Origin: Litomosoides sigmodontis
Taxonomy: Eukaryota > Nematoda > Chromadorea > Rhabditida > Onchocercidae
Assembly: GCA_963070105.1 (NCBI GenBank)
Contig: OY718805.1
Span: forward strand, 9,955,652 to 10,019,651
DNA length: 64,000 bases
Direction: 5' to 3'
Within the stretch, counting starts at the first letter, position 1; each line of letters begins with the position of its first letter. Under the pieces are notes generated by a model. The model saw nothing but the letters and a program-made list of their open reading frames with translations, had not been told where the DNA came from and did no database searches. Below, in pieces: positions 23,602 to 35,136 of the stretch. Made by a program: the position numbers and the translations under genes.

Positions 23602-26600
23602 ATGTCAGATCTTCGAGAGTTTGTCAGTCAGCAAAAGGCTAAAAATTCACCTTTTGGTGCAACTACGATATCAGCTTCATTCCCATCAATTAAAACTATA
23701 CGATCTAAACTTACATGGAGCTTGAATGGATTTTCGTTGGCTGATTCTGACCAAGAAATACTGATCGAATCAACTGGCGAAACGAATGGGCAGTTGCCCC
23801 AATCACGTAATCGTAGAAATAGTGGATGGTTCGGTTCCATCTCCAGTGACGAATCCGTTTTTGGGTCTTTTTTTTATTTCGTTTTTACGAGTAATTCGAA
23901 TATGCAATATTGGAATTTTAGCAGCTTTCAAATATCTTGAACATTTACTTTAAATCTCAAAACTGAGGATATTCAAGATTTAAACAACAGAAATGTTACC
24001 TTTATGAATTTATGGGTACTTCTGGGATCGTTTTCTGCACGTTATACTTAAAGCATTCATTAAAAAGTTTTATTTCACCTGGCTAATTACTGTGAAACCT
24101 TAATGGTATGTTAAATAATAGTGGAGAATTGTTTTCAGCAAAAGTTATCAGTGTTGCAGGATGTCAAAAATGCAAAGGATTGTCGCATTTTTCATGTCAA
24201 TAGGAGCGGCTTTTATTTGCTTCGGAATAGTTAGTAAATTTTGATTCACAAAATGATTGCATATGCCACCTTGCATTATACTTTAAAATGATGGAAGGAA
24301 ATATTTTAGGCGAAGTACATTTGGATGCCTTATTTCAGAACAATCATCGACATTTTGTAATTGGTTCATACTTATGAGGAATGGAAAATGATTCGTTAAG
24401 CAGGTGTATTTTTTTCCATTTAAATTATGAAAAACATTTCTAGGCTGTTGTTCTGCTACCCGCTATAGTTATACAAGCTCGGAAATTTGCTGCTCTTAAT
24501 AGTCTTGGATCGATCATGTTGATTTTGAGGTTCGTTAATTTGTTCATATTTTCTTACTCCCTCTTCACATCTTCCGGATTTAAGAAAGTTTTAAACTGTT
24601 ATAAATTACAAGAACTGCTCGATATAATTAGAAAATTTAATCTGACTAAAAAAGATTTAACATTTCTCTAAATGTCGCTTTACAAAACTGAAATGAAAAA
24701 GATTATTGCAACTGGAAATAAGTAAAGATTAATTCCACCTGCTCCCTTATTTGGAGAAATGGATCGATAGATGGTGTAAATTTTGTCTGTTTTTTAGTTT
24801 CGGTTTTTTATGGGGGCCAATGAGCTATTTAAAACATATGTTCTCGGAACAACGAAGGCATGTTACGGTAGCCTATTTATCAACCGTTGTAGCTACACTG
24901 TATTCCGGTCTATGGGTATGTTCATATTTTTTTAAATGTGCTTGTGTGTTTTTATCGTATAAGTTTTATTAGACTGTACAGATGAAGTTTAGCATAATAG
25001 TAGATGAATGTAAGAGAAGACAGTTAAATTTTATAATTAGGATTTCTTGGTTTTCTTTCATTCACTTATTTTTTTCGAACCTTGTTCCCCTTCCATTTTT
25101 ACTTCCATAAATAAAAAATTTTAGTTTCTTTTTGTGGTTACACTTCAAGGAAACTGTCACAAATTGTGAAATTGAGGAGGTTCAGAAACAGTTTTATATC
25201 AGCTTTACTCGTTTTAATCCGGTTATTTTAGGAGTTAGATTGAATTTTTCTGAGCTGATAAAGGAAGAAATCATTCAGATTTATAGCACATTTCTTGCTT
25301 TTATTTTAACTAACGGTAATTTGGAGATTGTGTGAAATGCATTAGTCACTCGTGTTAAAAGTATGTGGATGATTTTATCAGTAATCGGAAATTGACAAGT
25401 AAATAATGACAAATGGCAAGTCTTAATCGCTTTCTCATTTTTATAACTTTTTTATTAATTAGTTTCTTTTACATATGCTTCCTTAGGAAAGAAGAATTTG
25501 AAAACTGAACTAAGCAAAAGTTTCTTTCTTTGGAAGCGGAAATTAAGCGATAATTTTCTGATATGTATTAGTGATATTAAATAGCGATGTATGTAACAGA
25601 TTTATTTTACTACTCTGATGAGATTGATTTTTCCCTTTCGCATACTTTTTCCTTTACATCATCACTAAGCTGACCGATCGTTTATTTCATTCGGATTCGA
25701 TTTTATACAACTTGATGAAAGACTAAATCGTACCGATATGAAGCTATGTTGTCATCATTTTCACGAATTCTTCATAATTAATCTGTAAAATTTTCGCTAA
25801 AAGCAATTGTTAATATTAACCTAAAAAAAAATATAAATGAAACTATTAGTTTATGACTTATTAGATTAGCATTTTGATTCAGTACTTATCAATATCATCA
25901 TTCATTCATCTGATCTATCTTAGTACTATTAATACTTCACAGCAAATCTAACCTGTCCATCTCCATCAATGTCAACTTCAGCCATAATTTCGTCTACTTC
26001 TTGATCACTGAATTGTTCACCCATATGAGTCATAAAATATCGAAATTCTTCAGCTGTAATGTATCCATTACCGTCTCGATCGAATACCCGAAATGCTTCC
26101 CTTATCATTTCACTATCATTTTCCTTCAATAAAAAGAAAACGTTTGTTAAAAAGTTTTTAGAAAAATAATTTAGAATTTTGGATTTTTCTGTTCTAAATT
26201 TTTTGAAAATCTTCATTATTTCACGAGATATAAAAGGACTCAAAAAAAGGTTGAATGAAATCAGTGAGCAATGAATGTCTGGTAAGATGAGATTGCAGCT
26301 TAATTAGTTAATTGACAAAGGTGCGAATGGAAACTTTTTCCAAATTTCAATTAATTTCCTTTCGACTTGTACAACTGTTTGCATTTTTGAATTTCCTTCT
26401 TTCACTGATAGCATTGATATAACATTGTAGTCATTGATAGATAACTAACCTTGCTCATTCGTTTCATCATTTGGCAAAATTCCGGAAAGTCAATAGTACC
26501 ACTACCATCAATATCCACCTCATTAACCATATCCAGTAATTCTTGCTCTGTTGGATTTTGTCCAAGTGATCGCATTGCAACACCAAGTTCTTTTGATGAT

Positions 26601-29600
26601 ATCGATCCATTCCCATCCTTCAAACTCAGATAAATTTCAATCAACTTCTTCCACTATCATATTATGAGATGACAATGGTGCTATATGCTGCGTGCGAGCA
26701 TAGATAGTTTTATCTTCGTCATTTATCTCTGTGTAAGTTGTAAGTTTGCACATGCCAAAATGAATTTGTAAAAATTTCAAAGTCTGTTTTGTTTTGTTTT
26801 GCCATTTTTTCAAATTTAAATATTCAATATTGCTAGAAATTACTTATTTGCTGTGAGAATTACAAAAAAAACCCGTTCTTCAGCCTTTATTTCTCTTTTT
26901 TTCATTTTAAACTAAAGAAAAAATGATTTTGTTGTTGTTGTTGAAAGGCATTATTAGCGATTAGTTGTTGGTGGGAATGTTTGCTGAAATGATGAATCGA
27001 ATTCTGCCTATCAATTATTCATCTTTTATTTACTCACTTATTTCCTATTAGTAATTTGTTGGAGTACATTTGATGTCAGTGAGTGGGCAATTTTCCAGTC
27101 CTTTTTGGAATTATTCAAATAGAAAACGATGAAGTGAGAGTTCATCAGATTCTTTTACTTTTTGCAAAATATGAAATGAAGGGGTAAAATTTGTCATAAT
27201 TATATTACATCGATGGAAGAAGTATATTTAAAGACTACAACTAAAAAAGATAGTAAGCTTGGGAGACTTTCACTTTGAATATTTTTATTTTAGGAGAGCC
27301 TGTCGTAATTATCCCAATTTATGCTATTCGGTCAATTTCCATCCCATAACAAGGTGATACTTTAATTAGTAAAAAAAAAATCTCAAAATTACGCCTGGCA
27401 TACTTGGAAAGAGTTGACGAGGAAAAGAAAAGAACGCAATGCCAACTTTGTCAAAAAGATGAAATGCCTCTTTGTATTCGATCATTTCTTCCTCCGTTAT
27501 CCCCTCGAACTCTTCATTTTTATTTTGTTGCTTCCAACGGTTGAACAGCGATGATTGACGTCTGCTACCCATTTTGATGCTTATTTTACCTGTTATAGTA
27601 TACCACAAGAATTACGTCATATAACATCATTTTTGCGCAAGCAGACGTATAATTTTCATCGATATATTAGCACGTTAACGTACCTAAAAGACGTGAATAA
27701 CGAGGATTTAATCCTACAAAAGCGATTATTTAAGAATATACTTCAGCGTGTAGTACAGAGGTAAGAAAATTTTCGCATAGGCTAAATTACGGAGAAATGT
27801 AGAATACCAGAATACAAAGCTTTCTAGTATCAATAGCAATGAGATTCATTCTGCCCACAAAATTATTTTATTTATTAGCATTGAAAAAAATTAAAATCTA
27901 AAAAATTTAAATCAACAATTTGTATGAATTTCTGATTTGCTAACTTTCAATACGTTTGTTCATCGTGAATATTAATTCCTCAAATACTGTCCCAAAATAT
28001 TTATTAATTTTGAATTTTATCGCTCTAAATGCAAATGGAAGATTTTAAAAATGAATAAAAGGAAAAGGCAATAAAACATATATGAGAGGAGGTTTTAGTT
28101 ATAGTATATCATAACTCAAACAGAATTTTGCATTATTTCTCATTTTTGTTTTCCAGTAGTTGTTAATTTTCACTTACAAACTGTTTTTTTCTTTCATTTC
28201 ACTCTTTGGAATGCTATCACACAGTTTACTGCAATATCAAACAGATAATAGCTTTTTGAGAAGTCGTAAAATTATCATTTATTAATGAATGGAGCAATGT
28301 GCTCTATTCAATACGTAGAATTGTAAAATTTCATCTTCACGTGTACGACAGTTGACGAATAGGGCGACTTGTTTTTTTTTTCTTCTTTTATAGATAAATA
28401 TGAAGATTTATAATGATTGCGCGTGATTTAAAATTGTCTATCATCGCTATTATTACTACTACTAATTTTAATTATAATTACAGTAATAATAATATTATCA
28501 GCACTGTACATTACCAGCAATTATATTACTATGTTATCAGTATATTATATTAGCAATTATATTAGCATACATTGTATACTATCAGCAATTATAAATTACA
28601 TTAGCGTATTTATTCATTGTGCTAATAAATGACCATTCTTTCAGTGACGTAAATCTTCAAATATATTTATTGTCGAAGAATTGGCATTTAGTGGAAATTT
28701 GAATTTTTGATAAATTTTCGACGGAATAATGAAGTGATATGAATTTGCTATTAACGTACGATTTTCATTTTTATGTTTCAAAATACCGGTTAATTCATGA
28801 TAGTTGCACACGAAACAATAAATTATTATAATTAAATGACGAATTCCTATACAAACCTTAATTTAACACAAATATATGTTTGAGTAAAATATATATGAAC
28901 ATTGAAAATTTCGTATAAATGAATATTCTCAAAAATAATTTTCAAGTAATAGGGCGTAGTAAATTTGACAAATAATATTGGATATCGAGTTTTTTTCTTT
29001 CAAATTTTTAAAAATTTGAAGCAACAAAGAGGAAAGCGTTTAAAAATTCTACTATTTATTTGTGTCGTATTTTATTATTTAGTGTTTTGTAGCTACTTCT
29101 CTCTTGTCAAATTATTCGGAGAGGATAGAAATATAAATCTTCGACTTAGACTTACTAATTAAAGGTGATAATGATATTATTTTTTGAATTTTATAAAAAC
29201 GAAAAGGAAGCGCACGACGGGTATGGATGCAATTTTTTATTCGTTCATATGTTAATATGCTTGTGAACCAATTAGCATAAGGCTGTGATCATAGTAAACA
29301 TACTTCAATTAGGCTTCAGCTAATTGAAAGCTATCATATCTCAATGTCTCACACTCACTTCCATTAATTCTCAGCTAACCGAAAGCTATCATGTCATCAA
29401 CATCTCACACCCATTTTACTTTCAAATCCCTTCCGGATTTATTCATGAATAAAACGAAATTTAATAAATGATGGAATGGAATTGATGAAAAGTGATGCGA
29501 TGCTTTGTTGTTAGTAAAATGTATGATTGAACTAAGTATATCATTGGTTTAAAATGAAATACATTTCTTAAGCTGTTCGATTACTCTAATTTCCCATGCA

Positions 29601-32600
29601 GTGCTATTACATTTTTTTTTTAATGTAAAATCACATTCTCCTAAATGGGATTGAAATAATGCTAAGGAATGTATTTTACTGCTTTTCTTCATTTTATATT
29701 TTATTTTCAAATATTTTTACAAAAAATTTAATAATGTGATAAAACTGCTTAATAGGAAGAGTGTAGATGAATGGTTTTTGCAAAAAATTGAGCGTATTTC
29801 GACTATTCGTGATTGATTTTTAGTTAGATTTGGCTTAAAAAAATGAGTTGCTATTCAGCTATTTTATTTTCCTCATCAATTTCTTCCTCTCTTCGTTATT
29901 ACAATCATTTTTTAGGGCAATTTATTTTAAAATTTAAAAAAAACGCATATTTATGATAAATATTTTTTTCTCTCTTTCCATACTGGAGGATGTAATATAC
30001 AAACTGACATTGATGTAGAATATGCTATCATCTAAGAATTACATGAATGAAGTCATGTAGTTGTAAGGGATTGGAGTGATTGAATGTGAAAATTTCGAAA
30101 TTATTAATTTCTCTAATCGAATTATTTATATTTTATGTTTTAAAAAGTATATGAGCTGAAGTAAGGAAGAGGAAAAAAAGAGCAGTGAGCGAAGATTATC
30201 GTTACGTCAAGTGAAAATGTGAAGTATTCTTTTCTCGTTTTTTTTTGTTAGAAAAATGAACTTTTTAACGAATTAACTAGAAGGAAGTGCGAACTGCTGT
30301 TATTGGTACCTGTTGAAAATTTTCTGCAAAAAAAAGTTACTGTAAAGTTTTGAAAATTTAATAGGATTCTTTTTCTTTGCTTGCCATTTCTAGTTGAAGT
30401 CAGTTGCATTTTTTGCTGAAATTTACAGTCTGAAATTTACAGATTCATCCTGAAATTTAGATTGCATCATCCACAGAAAATAAATTTTCAATTTATATAT
30501 TAGCATTTTCTATTTCAGATGTCTTTTTTCTTTAAAAAACATTTAAAGCACTTTTTAAAAAATTGGTCTTTTTTTGACAGTTTATTTTAATTGTGCGAAA
30601 GCAGGTGCAAATGTCAATCAGTTAACTTCTAATTAAACTAAACTTCTAATTAAACTGATTTTGATGTACAGTGTGGCATTTAGAAATGAATGCGAAGTGT
30701 TGATGTAAATAGTGAACAGCTAATCGTTCTAATTGATTTTGTTCTGGTTGATTAAAATTTGTCATTTGATTTTGTTAAATCACGGAAGAATATGTATGTT
30801 AATTAATTAATTAACACATGTATAGATATGCCCCTGTATAATTGAATGAAACTCTTAAAAATTTAGCTCTTAAAACTTCTAAAACGATCAATTTTTTTAA
30901 AAGTGATATATGTAATCTTTTTTTAAAAAAAAGAATGGAATTCTTTAAAAACGAAGGAACAGACTTCTAAATCATAGGAATAAGTGAGAAGAAAAAAATA
31001 GAAAAAAGTGGATCTAAAAGCTGAAAGGGATAAATTATCGTTTTTAAATATTTCAAAAGCTATGATTAGTGACTACGGTAGGAAAAGGAGGAAGGGGAAT
31101 AATGATTTCCATGATTTGATTAAAATAGCTCAAACTTTTGTATAATATTGTGGGTAGAATGAATTAGAAACGAAGTTATAAAGCTATCAGTGAATGGAAA
31201 AATTTGTAAATAATTAAAACTTTTTATAAGCATGGCGGTGCTCAGCCATTGATTGGGTGATTGATTATCATTTAATAATTATTTTGATAGTCAATTAGAC
31301 GGAGCAGTTTAATAATCTAATAATAGCATTTAAAATAGCATACATTCTACTTGTGTTAATTGAACAAATGTTAACTGGCGGTGCTATTTAGCCTGAAAAT
31401 AAGACAATTGATAATATCAAATATTATTAGATGTCAGAAGATCGGTCAAAATTCCATCAGTAAAATTTGGTATCGGCAGAAAACCATTATTTTACATTTT
31501 ATTCATTTTAAATTAATTAATATCAAACACTGGAGGATGAAGGAGAGGAGGAGGAGGAGGATGGGAATCTGCAATGTCCTTCAAAAGAACTATTAGTGAA
31601 GGAAAGGGAAAGATGAAATGAGGGGCAAAGGTTAACAAAATATGCATGAAATGAATTAATAAATGTTTGTTTGTTGATAAATATTTTTTTCTTCTCTTTC
31701 ATCTCTCTTATTTTCTTTTCCCTTTCTTTTTTCCACTCTTCGAGGAAAGACAATTTTAATGCATGGGATAATTTGAGTAATAGGTTAGAAACGAGAGATT
31801 TAATCTCGTTTCTAACGTGAAAAGTGAAATGGAAAAAAAGAGATGCGCGTGAGTGTTTATCAAGCATGTTACTTATGAGGAAAGAAATTCGTGTGACTAA
31901 TTAAGATAGAATTTTTTAGCACATTAATGAAATGGGAAATAATTTTTGGAATGAGAGAGGAAGAAAAGAGAAAATAAATTATTGTTAGAGAAAGCTTTTC
32001 TTTTTCTATGGTTTCTTTGAGAACAAATGTTTCGTTCGTTATTATTTATGCATGAATTAAGAAGTTTTTTCATTTTCATCTAGTCTAACCATTTAGTTTT
32101 TCATCAAATTACTAGTACTTTTCATGTGAAATGAAACAAAAAAAAAGACATACGCTTATTCATATAAGTGTTTTACACGTGTAAATACGTCAAACGATAT
32201 GTATTTTATATTTTAGTTACGAAATACGTTGATAACGATATTATGTGCAATATTTCAATCGATGGCACTATTATGGTAACTATTTTTTTTTTCGTTTCAC
32301 TAAGATTATTTAAAACGTATGAGCACTGTTTATTTATTTTGTAAATATTTAAATTAAAATAACATTGAAATTAAAGTTAATAATTGCTGAGAAAGATGTC
32401 GAGCGTGTGTAAGAGAGCGAGAGAGGGAGAGTGCGAGTGAGAAAGAGGAGAATGAAATGGAGAATTATAAGGTTATTTCGAATGATTGTTAGCTTAACGT
32501 TTGTGTCTATTTACTCTTCAGTAATATTACAATTTGAATTGGTGTTTTTTTTTTCATTTTTTTTCCTACTTTGTTCTTCCATTTCAGGTATGTACTTAGC

Positions 32601-32693
32601 TATGCGCCAGGTGGTGAACGTGGCTTGCGTTTTATGGCTTACCTGTTGAAGGGATTTTGTATTTCCAAGTCAACAACTGTACTGCCTATTTGA
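23602..32693 (+). CDS. SFT2-family vesicle transport membrane protein, with a 7.3 kb intron
   Basis: Exons 23602-23864, 24139-24229, 24444-24529, 24798-24915, 32217-32275 and 32588-32693 join in phase and give 240 residues. After a Ser/Asn-rich cytosolic N-terminus of about 100 residues come four membrane helices: about 102-123, 133-155 (ending in the family-typical [12 protein letters not shown]), 168-186 and 190-210. The last two exons encode [16 protein letters not shown] and [16 protein letters not shown], matching the Q...ALLWY-LSY-PGG...LRF signature of SFT2 proteins. The family functions in retrograde endosome-to-Golgi traffic and SNARE-dependent fusion. The ATG lies 4 nt after a strong TTTTTGCAG acceptor, consistent with a spliced 5' end or spliced-leader addition. 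The intron 24916-32216 is far longer than others in the window and contains the calmodulin-like gene on the other strand. The first 87 residues are not recognisable as a domain. Confidence 0.9.
25744..27572 (-). CDS. Calmodulin-like protein with four EF hands
   Basis: Minus-strand exons 27447-27572, 26450-26617, 25953-26123 and 25744-25782 are all phase 0 and give 167 residues. An N-terminal extension of about 22 residues ([20 protein letters not shown]) precedes the calmodulin core. The four loops are canonical: [12 protein letters not shown] (41-52), [12 protein letters not shown] (77-88), [12 protein letters not shown] (113-124) and DIDGDGQINYEE (149-160), with acidic residues at positions 1 and 3, Asp/Ser/Asn at position 5 and Glu at 12. 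All four should bind calcium. The last coding exon is tiny (39 nt) and supplies the ending [12 protein letters not shown], the usual calmodulin C-terminus. Reading straight through the preceding donor gives a false ending instead. The protein is a calcium sensor related to, but distinct from, canonical calmodulin, like the nematode CAL group. The start MGSRRQS is a weak candidate for N-myristoylation. The whole gene sits inside the long SFT2 intron in antisense orientation. Confidence 0.92.
29315..29413. repeat. Two imperfect copies of a unit of about 44 bp
   Basis: The copies start near 29,315 and 29,370. They share TCAGCTAA, GAAAGCTATCAT and ATCTCACAC or GTCTCACAC with small differences. 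Confidence 0.6.
31784..31816. other. Perfect 13 bp inverted repeat (hairpin) with a 7 nt loop
   Basis: The arm GTTAGAAACGAGA (31,784-31,796) and its exact reverse complement TCTCGTTTCTAAC (31,804-31,816) flank GATTTAA. It lies about 400 bp before the fifth SFT2 exon, inside the intron. Any function is unknown. Confidence 0.85.
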
Positions 32694-35136
32694 TGTTACT
32701 TGTACGCTTTAACGAGTAAAGATAGGCGTCTATAATTGCATTCATACACGAACAAATGCCTATAGCACACATTGAGCTTCAACGTGTAAAGAATAAGAAC
32801 ACAGTTAATAACATTAATATTGAACATTTCTCCTTTTTTAATTGTAATTTTCGTTTTCCCCATCAAATTCGGCGATTAGTCATACTGTTTTTACGAAAGT
32901 AATTATTTAAATAATATATTATTTATTTTGAAACGAAGGTAACGCTGATTAATTTTATATCAAATATTGAAATTTCATTTCACTTCTTAAATGCTATTCA
33001 AATAGAAGAGCATTTTTTGCGTAGAAGGAGCAAAAATTTAAGTCTTGGTCAATTTTTGATGAAATTTTTACAACGTCCCCGGACGATTTTTCATATAATT
33101 GAGTGTTCCTTCGCTCTTTTCCCAGGCTTTTTCCCTTTCAAATACTTTTGTTGTTTGGAAAATGTAAATAACCGAGGAGAACGACGAAAAAAATTCCAGC
33201 GTTTCGAAATTGGCTAATTTCTGCCAGAAATTAATGAAATAAGCAATTTGCTCTTAAGTAGCATTTTTGTTGAGCATTTTTGGGTCTCAAAGCTACAATA
33301 ATTTTAATTGTTCTAGCTTTGAGAGTTAATTAGAAGTGATTACTTCAAAAAGGATATGTTAAGAAAAATATGCTATGGATTATTTAATTATTCCTTCAAA
33401 AAAATTAGATCTCCAAATTAAAATATTTTTAAAATATTAAAATATTCGGTACAATACCGAAAATGCAATAGAAGTGAAAAAATTTAAACAAAAGGGGAAG
33501 AGCCACTTACTGCTAAAACGAAATGTGAAATTAGGTAATTATTATAAATGTAACTGATCCACTGAGTTAATTTATGAATTTTAATAAATATCAGTGTAGC
33601 AATCAAATTATTAGAATTATAAATTCCAAAACAAAAAAAAAAAGGAGGAAAAGGCAATCATCGATGATGATACGAATGCATGGGAAGTTAAAAAGCGTGA
33701 ATGGAAATGAGGTAAAAAGATTTGCAAAGGAACTGGGAAAAAAAAAGATTTGGATCCTTAATGCTCACAAATTATCTATTTCTCTTTTTTTTCCTATTTT
33801 TTCATTTCGTTACCCGGACAACGAAAGTTCGATTCCTTCTCCCTTTTCTCTCTCCCTTTTTTCTCGTCCCTCTCTCTCTCTCTCTCTCTCTCTCTTTACA
33901 TGCTCAGAAATAATTCCGCTTGTTGAGTTCATTTCTCATTTTGTCAACAACAGTAAATGATTAGCTAAAACTAATGAGTTAGTTTAAAGGAGGAAAGAAG
34001 TGGTGGAGAAAAAAAAAACGAGAGAAACGGAAAAAAAAAACAGGGATGATAATAACCGTTGGAATGCTAGTTGTTCGGCCTCTGAAGACTAATCCGATAT
34101 TACCGCTTAGCAAAGAAATTCCTTTCTCTTTTTTTTTTGAGAAATACGTTCGGCCTAAAGGAATGAAACAAAAGAAAAAGTGGGCGAGAAATTTTTTTTT
34201 ATTTTAACAAAGAAAAATTAAAATAACTAAAAGCTTTCATCTCCTCTTTCTCTCCTATCATTTGAACATTTTATTCAATCAATTATGATGTCAGCAAGTG
34301 ATCAATTATGCTTATGCAAGTGTCATAACCCCTTATTATTCACAGAGTATGTACTTATGGCATATGAAAAGCATGTGGGAGAGAAGAGAGAAGGACAAAA
34401 AAAAATTAAGCATAAAAAACTGTTGTTCAAATGACCAAACTAGGGTGGGATTGATCCCAAAAAAAAATGGAGGAAAATTTTAAAATTTTTGTTTGAAATC
34501 AACATATTTCAAAAATGGCATTGCTTAGCATAATTTATCACATTTGTGAAGAATTGATTGCATTGAAATTTTGGTTTGAAACTATAAAAGATAATTTTGG
34601 AATAGTGCTGTTTGTACGATTTTCATTTCTCCCCTTCCTCTTTCACATTTTGGAGCACTAATTTTTAGAGCATTGAAAAAATTCGTCGACCAATTTAACA
34701 ATTTAATTTTAAAACTAATTGTGGAATTTTGATGAAAATTTCAAAAAAATAACCTCTGACTTTTCTTTTACTTTAATTTGCATTCATTGCTTCTGCGGAA
34801 TACTTTGCTATTTCATAAAATTCACTGTTGAACTATGTTTTTAGTTCAAATGAAATTCTTTTCTTTTAAATGAAAAATTGCAAAATTGCTGGTGTTGTTT
34901 CAATGAAGCAAAAAGACGCAAAAGCAACATTGTTGCAAATTTTAAGTGGGGAAAAAAATGGAAAAGGAAAGTGAAAAAAGTTTTATTAATTTGCTTTTGA
35001 AAACGTCAATGTTCAAAATTTCGCTAACTTTTTGAAGGAAGCCAATGGCAAGTGTGAATTCAAATGAGAGCAATGAAATGCACGCTATCAGTTCACCGAT
35101 CATCTTTTAGTAGTCATTTTGCGAGTTGCCTTCTTT
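32694..35136. other. Convergent intergenic region, no gene seen
   Basis: About 2.4 kb lies between the 3' ends of the SFT2-family gene (plus) and the SH2-like gene (minus). It contains a CT array at about 33,869-33,895 and several poly-A/poly-T runs. The open frames at 33,017-33,217 and 33,574-33,960 are low in complexity and lack splice or family support. Confidence 0.6.
33869..33895. repeat. (CT)n microsatellite
   Basis: An uninterrupted CT run of about 13 units is visible, embedded in a longer pyrimidine-rich tract. Confidence 0.9.

Larger units (their letters stand above)
27573..32216. other. Right part of the long SFT2 intron, no gene seen
   Basis: This 4.6 kb stretch lies between the start of the nested calmodulin-like gene and the fifth SFT2 exon. 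It should contain the nested gene's promoter. It holds degenerate ATT-rich sequence near 28,430-28,620, an imperfect tandem repeat near 29,315-29,413 and the hairpin at 31,784-31,816. Open frames here are short and low in complexity. Confidence 0.6.

Noticed and set aside
25125..25335. Open frame after a TTTTAG acceptor, considered as the fifth SFT2 exon
   Set aside because: The in-phase reading stops after 14 codons and the other frame lacks the SFT2 signature.
25929..25952. Read-through ending VRFAVKY of the third calmodulin-like exon
   Set aside because: A donor lies just before it, and a 39 nt exon at 25,744-25,782 supplies the expected [12 protein letters not shown] ending in phase.
32431..32649. 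Hydrophobic frame ([20 protein letters not shown]) first considered as the fourth helix of the SFT2-family protein
   Set aside because: Its donor is in the wrong phase for the final exon and three residues would be missing. The exon at 32,217-32,275 fits phase and family signature exactly.
33800..33840. GTTCGATTCC resembling a tRNA B box
   Set aside because: No A box or cloverleaf-forming arms are present upstream; the flanks are pyrimidine repeats.
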